DNA of 14,181 bases from Thermoplasmata archaeon. GTDB lineage: Archaea > Thermoplasmatota > E2 > DHVEG-1. The notes beneath the pieces are model-generated. The model saw nothing but the letters and a program-made list of their open reading frames with translations, searched no databases and was not told the origin of the DNA. This document shows positions 4,578-11,553 of the stretch, piece by piece. Position numbers and translations under genes: made by a program. The stretch covers positions 1 to 14,181 of the forward strand of contig DAOWFO010000031.1 in the NCBI GenBank assembly GCA_030637965.1, written 5' to 3'. Position 1 is the first letter of the stretch, and each line of letters starts with the position of its first letter.

Positions 4578-5555
4578 ATGAAGAAAAGAACTGTGTTTAT
4601 TGTAATATTTTTTTTGTTTGTATGTATCAATACAACAGTAATGTCTAACGGAAAAGAGAAAGTATTACAAAATGAATTTGTAGCCAATATATTTACTGAA
4701 GATTATGCAGTGTATACAGTTAATCAGGATGATTTATCATTTGACATACAAGTCAGAGAAGTAGGAGGAATGTGGCAAGATGATAACATAACAGCATATC
4801 AAGGATCTATACTCGAATTTAAAGTCAGTATAGGGACAACTCGTGGATATCTTATTCTCACTACGGTGTTGTCCTTACCAACTACCGATGAAGAACCTAT
4901 GTTTGACTATATAGAAAACAGTGAACAATGTAGTAAGAAGGCAACAGAATCCAGGCTAGGCAACAAGGATATTTTCTTTTTATGGGTGCCAATGCTTCTT
5001 CCTACAACTATCATCTGCACTTTCCAAGCGAAGATTCAAAATATCGGAACTGGAAAAGAGGTATCGGGAGTGGGAATTGGCTTTATTGATCTCGAAACAA
5101 CTCATCATTTAAACGACTCAATATTTGTTAATGGAATATTATCACCTATTCCCAAAACACCTGACAAGCCTTTTGGTCCAAATTCTGGCATACCAGGTAA
5201 CACATACACATATACAACAAGCACAACCGATCCAAACGGAGATCTAGTCTATTACAAATGGAATTGGGGCGATCAAACCATTTCTGATTGGGAAGGCCCA
5301 TATTATTCAGGCGATACAATAAATTCATCCCACATCTGGGAATCAAAAGGTAATTATAACATTAAAGTAAAAGCTAGAGATGAAGATTGGCATGAAAGTG
5401 ATTGGTCAGGCTCATTACAAGTCAGCATGCCAAAAGTGAAACAACTTAATCCATTGCAACTTTTCTTTGATTTTCTGTTTGAACATTGTCCCATTATAAA
5501 ACAATTTATTTCTAATTTACAGCATTTTATTGAAGAATTTTTTCTTCTAGAATAG
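4578..5555 (+). CDS. Secreted PKD-domain protein with C-terminal hydrophobic tail
   Basis: 325 residues. A signal peptide covers 1-23 (MKKRTVFIVIFFLFVCINT...MS). Residues 24-190 form a beta-rich domain I do not recognise. Residues about 194-284 are a PKD (Ig-like) domain: KPFGPNSGIPGNTYTYTTS, then TDPNGD, YYKWNWGDQT, the core GPYYSGDTINSSHIW and GNYNIKVKARDEDWHESDWS. Straight after comes MPK (284-286) and a hydrophobic or amphipathic tail to the end (QLFFDFLFEHCPIIKQFI and on). I recall this PKD-MPK-tail arrangement in many secreted proteins of Thermoplasmata-like archaea, where the tail may act as an attachment or sorting element. The protein probably sits on the cell surface as a binding or structural component; no enzyme motif is seen. 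The gene ends with TAG and is somewhat richer in G+C than its neighbours. Confidence 0.8.
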   Translation: MKKRTVFIVIFFLFVCINTTVMSNGKEKVLQNEFVANIFTEDYAVYTVNQDDLSFDIQVREVGGMWQDDNITAYQGSILEFKVSIGTTRGYLILTTVLSLPTTDEEPMFDYIENSEQCSKKATESRLGNKDIFFLWVPMLLPTTIICTFQAKIQNIGTGKEVSGVGIGFIDLETTHHLNDSIFVNGILSPIPKTPDKPFGPNSGIPGNTYTYTTSTTDPNGDLVYYKWNWGDQTISDWEGPYYSGDTINSSHIWESKGNYNIKVKARDEDWHESDWSGSLQVSMPKVKQLNPLQLFFDFLFEHCPIIKQFISNLQHFIEEFFLLE

Positions 5556-5674
5556 CATTCTATGTACTTTTAATTTTGAATATATTACATATTTTAACTT
5601 ACTAACATCTTTAATAATTAAAACCATATCATAAAAAAATTACTTGTTTGAAAAATCGACCTCAAAACATATAA

Positions 5675-5695
5675 AATAGGTTTAGATTTCCTATT
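5675..5695. repeat. Short hairpin, AATAGG/CCTATT
   Basis: Perfect 6-base arms around a 9-base loop (TTTAGATTT), 16 bases before the longer dyad at 5711-5753. It lies in the gap between the PKD gene and tRNA-Val and is followed by an A-rich tract, not a T-run, so it is not a plus-strand terminator. On the minus strand the tract would be T-rich. Confidence 0.25.
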
Positions 5696-5710
5696 GCAAA
5701 AAAAAATTAA

Positions 5711-5753
5711 GAGGAAATGACATTGGCTATGTTATAGTGCAATGTCTTACCTC
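5711..5753. repeat. Long near-perfect dyad upstream of tRNA-Val
   Basis: GAGGAAATGACATTG (5711-5725) pairs with CAATGTCTTACCTC (5740-5753), with one mismatch and one bulge. Inside it CTAT and ATAG (5727-5730, 5734-5737) pair around a 3-base loop, so nearly all 43 bases are paired. The centre contains TTATAG, the best TATA-like element upstream of tRNA-Val, which starts 22 bases beyond the dyad. It may be a structured RNA, or a DNA operator over the tRNA promoter. No T-run follows it. Confidence 0.45.
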
Positions 5754-5774
5754 AAGCACAGCATAATATGAAAC

Positions 5775-5847
5775 GGGCCAATGGTCTAGGGGTTATGACG
5801 TCGCGCTTACAACGCGGAGGTCGCCGGTTCAATTCCGGCTTGGCCCA
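5775..5847 (+). tRNA. tRNA-Val (anticodon TAC)
   Basis: A full cloverleaf is visible. The acceptor stem is GGGCCAA (5775-5781) with TTGGCCC (5840-5846), and A5847 is the discriminator. The D arm contains GGTCTAGGGGTTATGAC. The anticodon stem TCGCG/CGCGG (first pair T-G) closes the loop CTTACAA, with anticodon TAC at 5808-5810 reading GUA and probably other GUN valine codons. The T arm is GCCGG-TTCAATT-CCGGC. CCA is not encoded and must be added after transcription. No intron is present. It stands alone between two secreted-protein genes. Confidence 0.97.
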
Positions 5848-6021
5848 TTACCAGCTCTAGAATAATTTTTATTCGAAACAAATGTAAAATATCTAATCCA
5901 CATTATTGAAACTTTTTCCTCTTTATCAATTATTCAATAATTAATTAAATCACAACATTTATATTAATATATCTGTTACTAAATTTGTAATTTCTGTTTT
6001 TGATTAGGGGAGCAGAAAAAA

Positions 6022-6028
6022 GGAGGAT
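6022..6028 (+). promoter_or_regulatory. Strong ribosome-binding site
   Basis: GGAGGAT, six bases before the ATG at 6035, one of the strongest ribosome sites in the window. A TATA-like ATTTATATT lies further up at about 5957-5965. Confidence 0.6.
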
Positions 6029-6034
6029 ATTAAA

Positions 6035-6508
6035 ATGAAAAAAAGTATCATAATTGGAGTATGTTTTATAAGTATCTTATTAATAATCACTCCAACAATC
6101 TCAGCAAATGAATATTATCAAATCGAAAAATCCCAGATTACCTCATTTGAGAACAACCTTAAAATCCTTCACATCAATTTAAACATTTTATATGATCAAG
6201 TAAAAAAAATAATAATAAATAATGAATTTTTATCTAAGGAGAAGGATTACCACATTGGAAATCTTATTAAAAATAGACATCAATTAATAGATCATATTAA
6301 TAATGTTGCCATTAACACAAATCTTCCCCCTATATTCAATCTTATTATTTCATTACTCTTTGCATTAATTGGTACCATCATCGGAATAGTATTTGGTCCT
6401 TTTATTGCCATAATAGTTACTATATTGACAGCCCCTGCAATCATTCTTGCAAAATTAATTGAATTTATCGTTAACATAATTACCAACATAATTTACCTTA
6501 TATCATAA
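6035..6508 (+). CDS. Secreted/membrane protein with C-terminal hydrophobic region, 157 residues
   Basis: An N-terminal signal peptide (residues 1-24, ending TISA), then a helical polar section (25-92, SFENNLKILHINLNILYDQV, likely amphipathic or coiled), then a long hydrophobic region (99-157) that can form two or three membrane helices, including a glycine-rich part (LIGTIIGIVFGPF, 111-123). This suggests an outside helical domain held by a C-terminal membrane anchor. A strong GGAGGAT ribosome site fixes the start. The gene is very rich in Ile and Asn codons, in line with local AT content. No family is recognised and no gene is adjacent in an operon. Confidence 0.65.
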   Translation: MKKSIIIGVCFISILLIITPTISANEYYQIEKSQITSFENNLKILHINLNILYDQVKKIIINNEFLSKEKDYHIGNLIKNRHQLIDHINNVAINTNLPPIFNLIISLLFALIGTIIGIVFGPFIAIIVTILTAPAIILAKLIEFIVNIITNIIYLIS

Positions 6509-6724
6509 TACAATAGCCATTATATTCTAAAATATTTGATTAGAATAATATTAATACACAACTTTTTCATTTTTTTATTAAATCTTTGATTTAAAAATTG
6601 ATATCATGTTATTTCATAGTTAAAAATGGCATTTCCAGATTTTTATTCTTAGTATGATATATAATAATTAAAAAATAGAAAATATTAAAGCATAAAAATT
6701 TAATACCATTCACCTAAGGTAGAT

Positions 6725-7180
6725 ATGTTAAAGTTTAAAAAAAATTTAGATAATGCAGATAATAAACTTTTGGTATTATATGCTAGATTGATTAAAATAT
6801 TTTTAATTATCTCTATTTTGTTTTTAATCTGGATTGTTTTTATTTTAGTAGGTTCTTTCATTTTGGAATTTGAACCTAACTGGGCAATACTTGATCTAAA
6901 TAACTGGATTTTAATTTGGTGTTTTCTAATTGTAATTTTTATTATATTTGAAATTGCCCTCTATATTCATTATATTTCCTCAATTGGAAAAAGAATTGAA
7001 TTTGTAGAAACTGAACCAGAATTTATATTTGGTAAACGATTGTATATTTATACATTCCCTATAGGATATAAGGGAGGAATATTTAGTAAAACATACATTC
7101 AGATTGACAAAAATAGTGTATTACGTCTTAGGAATCTTATAATTCCACCAGGTGATCTTTGGAATAAAGAAGGAAAATAA
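6725..7180 (+). CDS. Membrane protein with cytoplasmic C-terminal domain, 151 residues
   Basis: Two membrane helices (about 22-48 and 61-84) separated by a short loop (LEFEPNWAILDLNN), then a soluble C-terminal part (85-151) with a well-formed, probably conserved stretch: FGKRLYIYTFPIGYKGGIF, then SKTYIQIDKNSVLRLRNLI and IPPGDLWNKEGK. The soluble part should lie in the cytoplasm. An AGGT site lies four bases before the ATG. A T-rich run directly after the stop looks like an archaeal terminator and separates it from the convergent topoisomerase VI operon. I do not recognise a named family. The 216-base gap before it (6509-6724) holds nothing I can identify. Confidence 0.7.
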   Translation: MLKFKKNLDNADNKLLVLYARLIKIFLIISILFLIWIVFILVGSFILEFEPNWAILDLNNWILIWCFLIVIFIIFEIALYIHYISSIGKRIEFVETEPEFIFGKRLYIYTFPIGYKGGIFSKTYIQIDKNSVLRLRNLIIPPGDLWNKEGK

Positions 7181-7185
7181 TACTA

Positions 7186-7204
7186 TTTTTTTGTTGTTTT
7201 TTTT
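7186..7204 (+). terminator. T-rich terminator
   Basis: T7 and T10 runs separated by GTTG, starting six bases after the stop of the 151-residue membrane protein. Archaeal RNA polymerase stops readily at such U-rich tracts without a hairpin. It lies between convergent genes. Confidence 0.5.
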
Positions 7205-7218
7205 GATCTTCTTTAATC

Positions 7219-8316
7219 TTATTTTTTTACCATCCCCATTTCAGTGAGTTTTTCTGGTAAATAAGTATCTGTTACATAATCAAGACCATATTTTGCCAAA
7301 GCCTGCTGTTCTGATTTTTTACCAAGCTTAAGTTGAAGTTTGATTTCATTTTTCCAGAATGAATCCTGAAATCGTGGGTCTGTAAGTTCACTTTTCAAAG
7401 ATTTTATATCCTCTCTTGTTAGCTTATCGGTTGGTAAATTATAATTTTCAATATCTGAGGGAGTTACACCAAGATATTGAGAAGAAGGTGTAGCAAGATA
7501 TTCTGAAATATGCGCAGTTTTGATTGCGCCATATGCAACACTAGCAAATATTCTATAACTCCATGGATCACAGTCAGTAAATACTAAAACTGGAATGTTT
7601 TTTTCACCACTTAACCTCTTGATAAACCTTCTTGTGGATCTTGCAGGCTGACCTTTCAAATGGACAAGTAATGCTCGATAAGAACTATCAAATCTGTTTT
7701 CAACTAGTCGATCAAACATTCCTCCTGTTTCTATTGCGATAATAAAGTCAACATCAGCACTTTTAAATGATAATTTTTCAGGTTCAACGTTGTAAGGAAT
7801 TGAATAACCTGAATCACCAACATCATCTTGACAGTGAATTTTCTTTTTATTGTTGTTTCTTGTCAACTCTTCTATAGTAATATTACCAATAACCCGTGCC
7901 CCATCCTCTTCTGGTCTAAGCTTAAAATCTTCCCTCATACAACTAGTAATAACCTCTAAATCTTCAGCAAGTGAATTGGATTCGTTCTGAGAATGAAATT
8001 TTGCATAATCCCATCCTTCAGAGATATAATACATTTCTCTTAATGTCGAGGATTTTTTTATCTTTATCATTTCTTTTATAAAATCTATCATATACATTGT
8101 TCGCAGTAACATATACGCTCCATCTAGTGATTTTGCAGATCTTTGAATCATATTTTTCCCATATTTCCAAACATTAAATTTCTCATTAAATTCTATATTC
8201 GATTTTGAACGAATGGGAAGTTGAATGCAGGGTATTTCTGTTTTTTCTAAATCGTTATATATCTTTAATGCGACTAAATCTATCTTTTTAATAACATCAT
8301 TATGATCTTTCCTCAA
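7219..8316 (-). CDS. top6A: DNA topoisomerase VI subunit A
   Basis: 365 residues, normal for the family. It is the DNA-cleaving, Spo11-like subunit of the type IIB topoisomerase, which forms an A2B2 complex, passes one duplex through another using ATP, and relaxes or decatenates chromosomes. The 5Y-CAP (winged helix) domain carries TLREMYY (91-97), with Tyr97 aligned to the catalytic Tyr of Spo11. The Toprim domain shows the acidic residues Glu196 (AIETGGMF) and Asp248/Asp250 (FTDCDPWSY), which bind magnesium. The conserved KGQPARSTRRFIKRL segment (221-235) is present. The start is TTG: it is preceded by GGAGGGTGA, an excellent ribosome site that lies in the end of top6B, and only two bases separate the genes. 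No ATG fits. The operon gives coupled, equal production of both subunits. Confidence 0.97.
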   Translation of the reverse strand: MRKDHNDVIKKIDLVALKIYNDLEKTEIPCIQLPIRSKSNIEFNEKFNVWKYGKNMIQRSAKSLDGAYMLLRTMYMIDFIKEMIKIKKSSTLREMYYISEGWDYAKFHSQNESNSLAEDLEVITSCMREDFKLRPEEDGARVIGNITIEELTRNNNKKKIHCQDDVGDSGYSIPYNVEPEKLSFKSADVDFIIAIETGGMFDRLVENRFDSSYRALLVHLKGQPARSTRRFIKRLSGEKNIPVLVFTDCDPWSYRIFASVAYGAIKTAHISEYLATPSSQYLGVTPSDIENYNLPTDKLTREDIKSLKSELTDPRFQDSFWKNEIKLQLKLGKKSEQQALAKYGLDYVTDTYLPEKLTEMGMVKK

Positions 8317-8318
8317 GA

Positions 8319-10262
8319 TTACTCACCCTCCCATTTATCTGCACCTATAACATATGATGGATTTATATCTTCGACATATATGTCATTTTCATCAAAATCT
8401 CCTTCCTCTAAACCAGCAAGTTCAAAATTTATATCTACTTTTTCTGAAGAAGGAATAGAATCTAAATTCCATTTTATGAAATTTTTATTTATATTGGTTG
8501 GTTTAGGTTTTACTGTTCCTACAATAGCATCTTCAGGAATAATAACATAGAGATTGAATTTTTGTGATGAACGTTTATAATTTATAACCTTAATTTTACT
8601 TTTTGTTATCGTGCCATCATCGTGTTGTTTTGATTTATTATCAAGTAATGTCATCTGAACAGGCTCTTCAATAACTTTTTTTGAAATCTTTTCATATTCA
8701 ATAAAATCTTCAATCCATACTACATCCATAATTTTTGTGATGACTGCATCCAAAGAAGGTAACGGCTTATTAAGCATTTTAGATGACTTATTTGCAATCT
8801 CAGGCAAGATTTTTTTAATAAGTTCAAATTTTTCCTTTATTTTTTCACGTTTAACTTTCTTATGAATATGATGTTGAACTTTCCTTGCACATATTCGCAA
8901 TGCAAGTTTGATCTCATTTTCTATCTCAGGAATATCTGCTATTGCTTCTTTACTTTCAGATGTAAAAGGTATTAGAGTAGATGATACATGTATTAAAAAA
9001 ATTGCAGGGCCTGAAGGCATTCCTTTACCTGATTTTTGATCAAGACCATACCGCCTCCAGTCTATGGAAGATATTGCAGAAGTGATTACACATCCTCCTT
9101 GTTGATACAATAGTGGCACTCTATTTGCAAACCTAATTATTCTTACATTTGCATCCATTGGTAGATTACCGCCATATACAAGCCCCACTTCAACTTGAAA
9201 TGGATTGCCAGTATATGCCGAAGGAGGCCTAGATGCAGTAATTATGAACTCGGGGGAAATTTCCTTTGTTTCATATTTTAAACTTCTTTTTATTAACGTT
9301 TCTCCTATGGGCGAGAGACAATCTGTTGGAGGTGCCATGATTTTAACTTTTTTAAAAGCTTTATGTAATGAAAGGAATTGTTCCCTTGTCATCTCCTTTG
9401 GATTTAGATATTTTTCCAACTGTGCTTTTTCACACACTGCATTAGCTGTTCTATCACCCATACTTGTAAACTCATTTTTTAAAAATGCGGAAAGCTTCCT
9501 ACTCTTTGTTTGTTTTGCAATTTTTATTAAAGTCCCAAGTTCAACTCCATAAGGATGAGGTTTGATTTCAACAGATTTTCTAGGGAGCATTTCTGAAGTT
9601 CTTTCAAAGATATGCTCAGTTCCATCAGATTCTTTAAAGGTTATTTGTGCATGAGGATTTACAATAGATGTACTTTGTAGATATTCGTAAACAAAACGTT
9701 TTCCTCTTTTATAATCTGCAATAATACTTACTTCTATTCTTGTACCAGATGGTTTGTCCCAATGTATGATATCTTGATTGATAACTTCAGCACGATTTTT
9801 ATTTGTATCAATGGCTAGTTCCATTATTGTAGCAGGTCTATCTTCTTGAATTTTTGAAATCACTTTTGCATGTTTACCTGTTGTTAACTGACCATACAAA
9901 ACAACCGCAGAGATTCCTATTCCTTGTTGTCCCCTACTTTGTCTAACTGAATGAAATCTTGAACCATAAAGCAATCTTCCAAAAATATGTTTGATTTGTC
10001 TTTTAACAATACCTGGGCCATTATCCTCAATAATAAGCTTAGATTCACCATCCTCATTATTCTTTATTTCTACATATATTTCTGGTAAGATATTCACCTC
10101 TTCACAAGCATCTAAACCGTTATCGACCCCTTCTTTCACACTCGTAACAAGTGCCCTTGTTTGATTCCCAAATCCAAGAATATGTTTATTCCTTTCAAAA
10201 AATTCCGCTACAGATATTTCCTTTTGTTTTTTTGCAAGATCGTGCGCAGTTACCTTTTCCAA
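8319..10262 (-). CDS. top6B: DNA topoisomerase VI subunit B (ATPase)
   Basis: 647 residues, within the range of the longer euryarchaeal forms. A GHKL ATPase domain (about 1-230) shows the N box E44-GVDN48-GLDA, the G1 box EDNGPGI (79-85) and the G2 box RGQQGIGISAV (110-120). A helix-two-turn-helix insert follows (about 235-310). The transducer domain contains FTSESKEAIADI with the switch lysine Lys438, which contacts ATP gamma-phosphate. The C-terminal part (about 535-630, FNLYVIIPEDAIVG...) fits the extra Ig-like domain seen in methanogen-type subunits. ATP binding dimerises the subunit and drives strand passage with Top6A. The start is TTG, seven bases after GGAGGT; an upstream ATG is out of frame and soon stops. 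It leads the top6B-top6A operon, with a TATA box at about 10319-10329 on the minus strand. Confidence 0.97.
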   Translation of the reverse strand: MEKVTAHDLAKKQKEISVAEFFERNKHILGFGNQTRALVTSVKEGVDNGLDACEEVNILPEIYVEIKNNEDGESKLIIEDNGPGIVKRQIKHIFGRLLYGSRFHSVRQSRGQQGIGISAVVLYGQLTTGKHAKVISKIQEDRPATIMELAIDTNKNRAEVINQDIIHWDKPSGTRIEVSIIADYKRGKRFVYEYLQSTSIVNPHAQITFKESDGTEHIFERTSEMLPRKSVEIKPHPYGVELGTLIKIAKQTKSRKLSAFLKNEFTSMGDRTANAVCEKAQLEKYLNPKEMTREQFLSLHKAFKKVKIMAPPTDCLSPIGETLIKRSLKYETKEISPEFIITASRPPSAYTGNPFQVEVGLVYGGNLPMDANVRIIRFANRVPLLYQQGGCVITSAISSIDWRRYGLDQKSGKGMPSGPAIFLIHVSSTLIPFTSESKEAIADIPEIENEIKLALRICARKVQHHIHKKVKREKIKEKFELIKKILPEIANKSSKMLNKPLPSLDAVITKIMDVVWIEDFIEYEKISKKVIEEPVQMTLLDNKSKQHDDGTITKSKIKVINYKRSSQKFNLYVIIPEDAIVGTVKPKPTNINKNFIKWNLDSIPSSEKVDINFELAGLEEGDFDENDIYVEDINPSYVIGADKWEGE

Positions 10263-10329
10263 TTTTCTACCTCCATTAATTTGGAGAAATATGCATCCAA
10301 TCAGGTAATAAGAACAATAATTATAAAAG
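10263..10329 (-). promoter_or_regulatory. top6BA promoter and ribosome site
   Basis: On the minus strand CTTTTATAATT (10329-10319) is a good TATA box, with transcription expected near 10295. GGAGGT (10275-10270) lies seven bases before the TTG start at 10262. A short leader of about 35 bases results. Confidence 0.5.
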
Positions 10330-10384
10330 TATTTATCTAAAACAGCTTTTTCTTTTTTATTAAAATGAAAGAATAAAAATGTAA

Positions 10385-11491
10385 CTATGCAATATTAACA
10401 TCATTACAAAGATAGACATCTTGTATTCTATTTAAAAGTTTTATACCTTCTTCAATCGGTCTTTGAAAAGCCTTTCTGCCTGATATGAGTCCTGTACCGC
10501 CTGCTCGTTTATTGATTACAGCAGTTCTTATTGCTTGGGCAAAATCATTATCACCAGATGCGCCACCAGAATTTATCAGACCTACTCTGCCCATGAAACA
10601 GTTGGCAATTTGATATCTTGTAAGATCAATAGGGTGATCTGTTGTAAGTTCAGTATATGCACTTTTATCCCATTTACCGTAAATAACCTCACCTTGATTA
10701 AGCACAGCATATCCTCCATTTATTGTTGGTAATTTTTGTTTAACGATATCTGCTTCTATCGTTACACCAAGATGGTTTGCCTGTCCAGTAAGATCTGCCG
10801 AACTATGGTAGTTATTTCCATTTACATTAAAAGCAGGATTTCTAAGATAACACCATAAAATTGTAACTAATCCTAACTCGTGTGCATACTTAAATGCTCT
10901 ACTAACCTCTTGGATTTGTCTTTTTGACTCATTTGAACCGAAATAGATTGTACAACCGATTGCTGCTGCCCCCATATCTAAAGCCTGCTTAACATCGGCA
11001 AACATAATTTGATCAAACTTGTTTGGATATGAAAGAAGTTCGTTGTGATTTATCTTCAAAATAAATGGAATTTTATGTGCATACTTTCTAGAAACAGAGC
11101 CTAATACTCCAAGGGTTGATGCGACTGCATTACATCCACCCTTAATAGCTAATTTCACAATATTTTCTGGATTAAAATAAATTGGATTTGATGTAAAAGA
11201 TGCAACTGCAGAATGTTCAATGGCTTGATCAACAGGTAATATTGATAGATAACCGGTACCAGTAAGTCGACCATTATTAAAAATTGATTTAAGGTTTCTC
11301 AATACTTGTGTGGATCTATCTGAATCTATAAACGTTTTATCAATAAAATTGGGACCTGGAAGATGTAAATCATTTTTTGATATCTTCTCACATCTGTGAT
11401 TTAAAAGATAATCCGCTTCATCACCTAGGGAATGTCTTATTATCTCAATATTTGCACCTTCATATTCCCTAGCTTCTTTTAATTCCTGCAT
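10385..11491 (-). CDS. Class I fructose-bisphosphate aldolase, FbaB/DhnA type
   Basis: 368 residues. It cleaves fructose 1,6-bisphosphate to dihydroxyacetone phosphate and glyceraldehyde 3-phosphate (or the reverse in gluconeogenesis) through a lysine Schiff base in a TIM barrel. Family marks: GTGYLSILPVDQAIEHS (78-94) with Asp88, KGGCNAVASTLGVLG (117-131), PFILKINHNELLSYP (142-156), ADIVKQKLPT (247-256) in which Lys251 aligns with the Schiff-base lysine, GGASGDNDF (309-317), and the phosphate-binding RAGGTGLISGRKAFQRP (329-345). The length and the first 75 residues match the FbaB-like group, longer than the compact archaeal aldolase of about 260-280 residues. It is cytosolic. On the minus strand a TTTATA box (11520-11515) is about 26 bases from the ATG, suggesting a leaderless mRNA, though a GGTGAG site is also near. 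It follows the threonine dehydrogenase gene by 62 bases. Confidence 0.94.
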   Translation of the reverse strand: MQELKEAREYEGANIEIIRHSLGDEADYLLNHRCEKISKNDLHLPGPNFIDKTFIDSDRSTQVLRNLKSIFNNGRLTGTGYLSILPVDQAIEHSAVASFTSNPIYFNPENIVKLAIKGGCNAVASTLGVLGSVSRKYAHKIPFILKINHNELLSYPNKFDQIMFADVKQALDMGAAAIGCTIYFGSNESKRQIQEVSRAFKYAHELGLVTILWCYLRNPAFNVNGNNYHSSADLTGQANHLGVTIEADIVKQKLPTINGGYAVLNQGEVIYGKWDKSAYTELTTDHPIDLTRYQIANCFMGRVGLINSGGASGDNDFAQAIRTAVINKRAGGTGLISGRKAFQRPIEEGIKLLNRIQDVYLCNDVNIA

Positions 11492-11510
11492 TTGTCTTCA
11501 TCTCACCAAT

Positions 11511-11524
11511 TATGTATAAATATG
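11511..11524 (-). promoter_or_regulatory. TATA box for aldolase gene
   Basis: On the minus strand the region reads CATATTTATACATA, its TTTATA core centred about 26 bases before the ATG at 11491. Transcription would start at or next to the start codon. Confidence 0.5.
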
Positions 11525-11553
11525 TTTAAGCACAAAAAACTTTCTAATGTTAT

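Noticed and set aside
5146..5346. Minus-strand ORF inside the PKD gene
   Set aside because: Antisense shadow of the PKD domain; Cys/Leu-rich translation is an artefact.
6292..6489. Minus-strand ORF opposite the 157-residue membrane protein
   Set aside because: Antisense of hydrophobic Ile/Asn-rich codons; no ribosome site or promoter.
8302..9552. Plus-strand ORFs at 8302-8550 and 9205-9552
   Set aside because: Opposite strand of top6B, whose motifs are unmistakable; they have no ribosome site or family resemblance.
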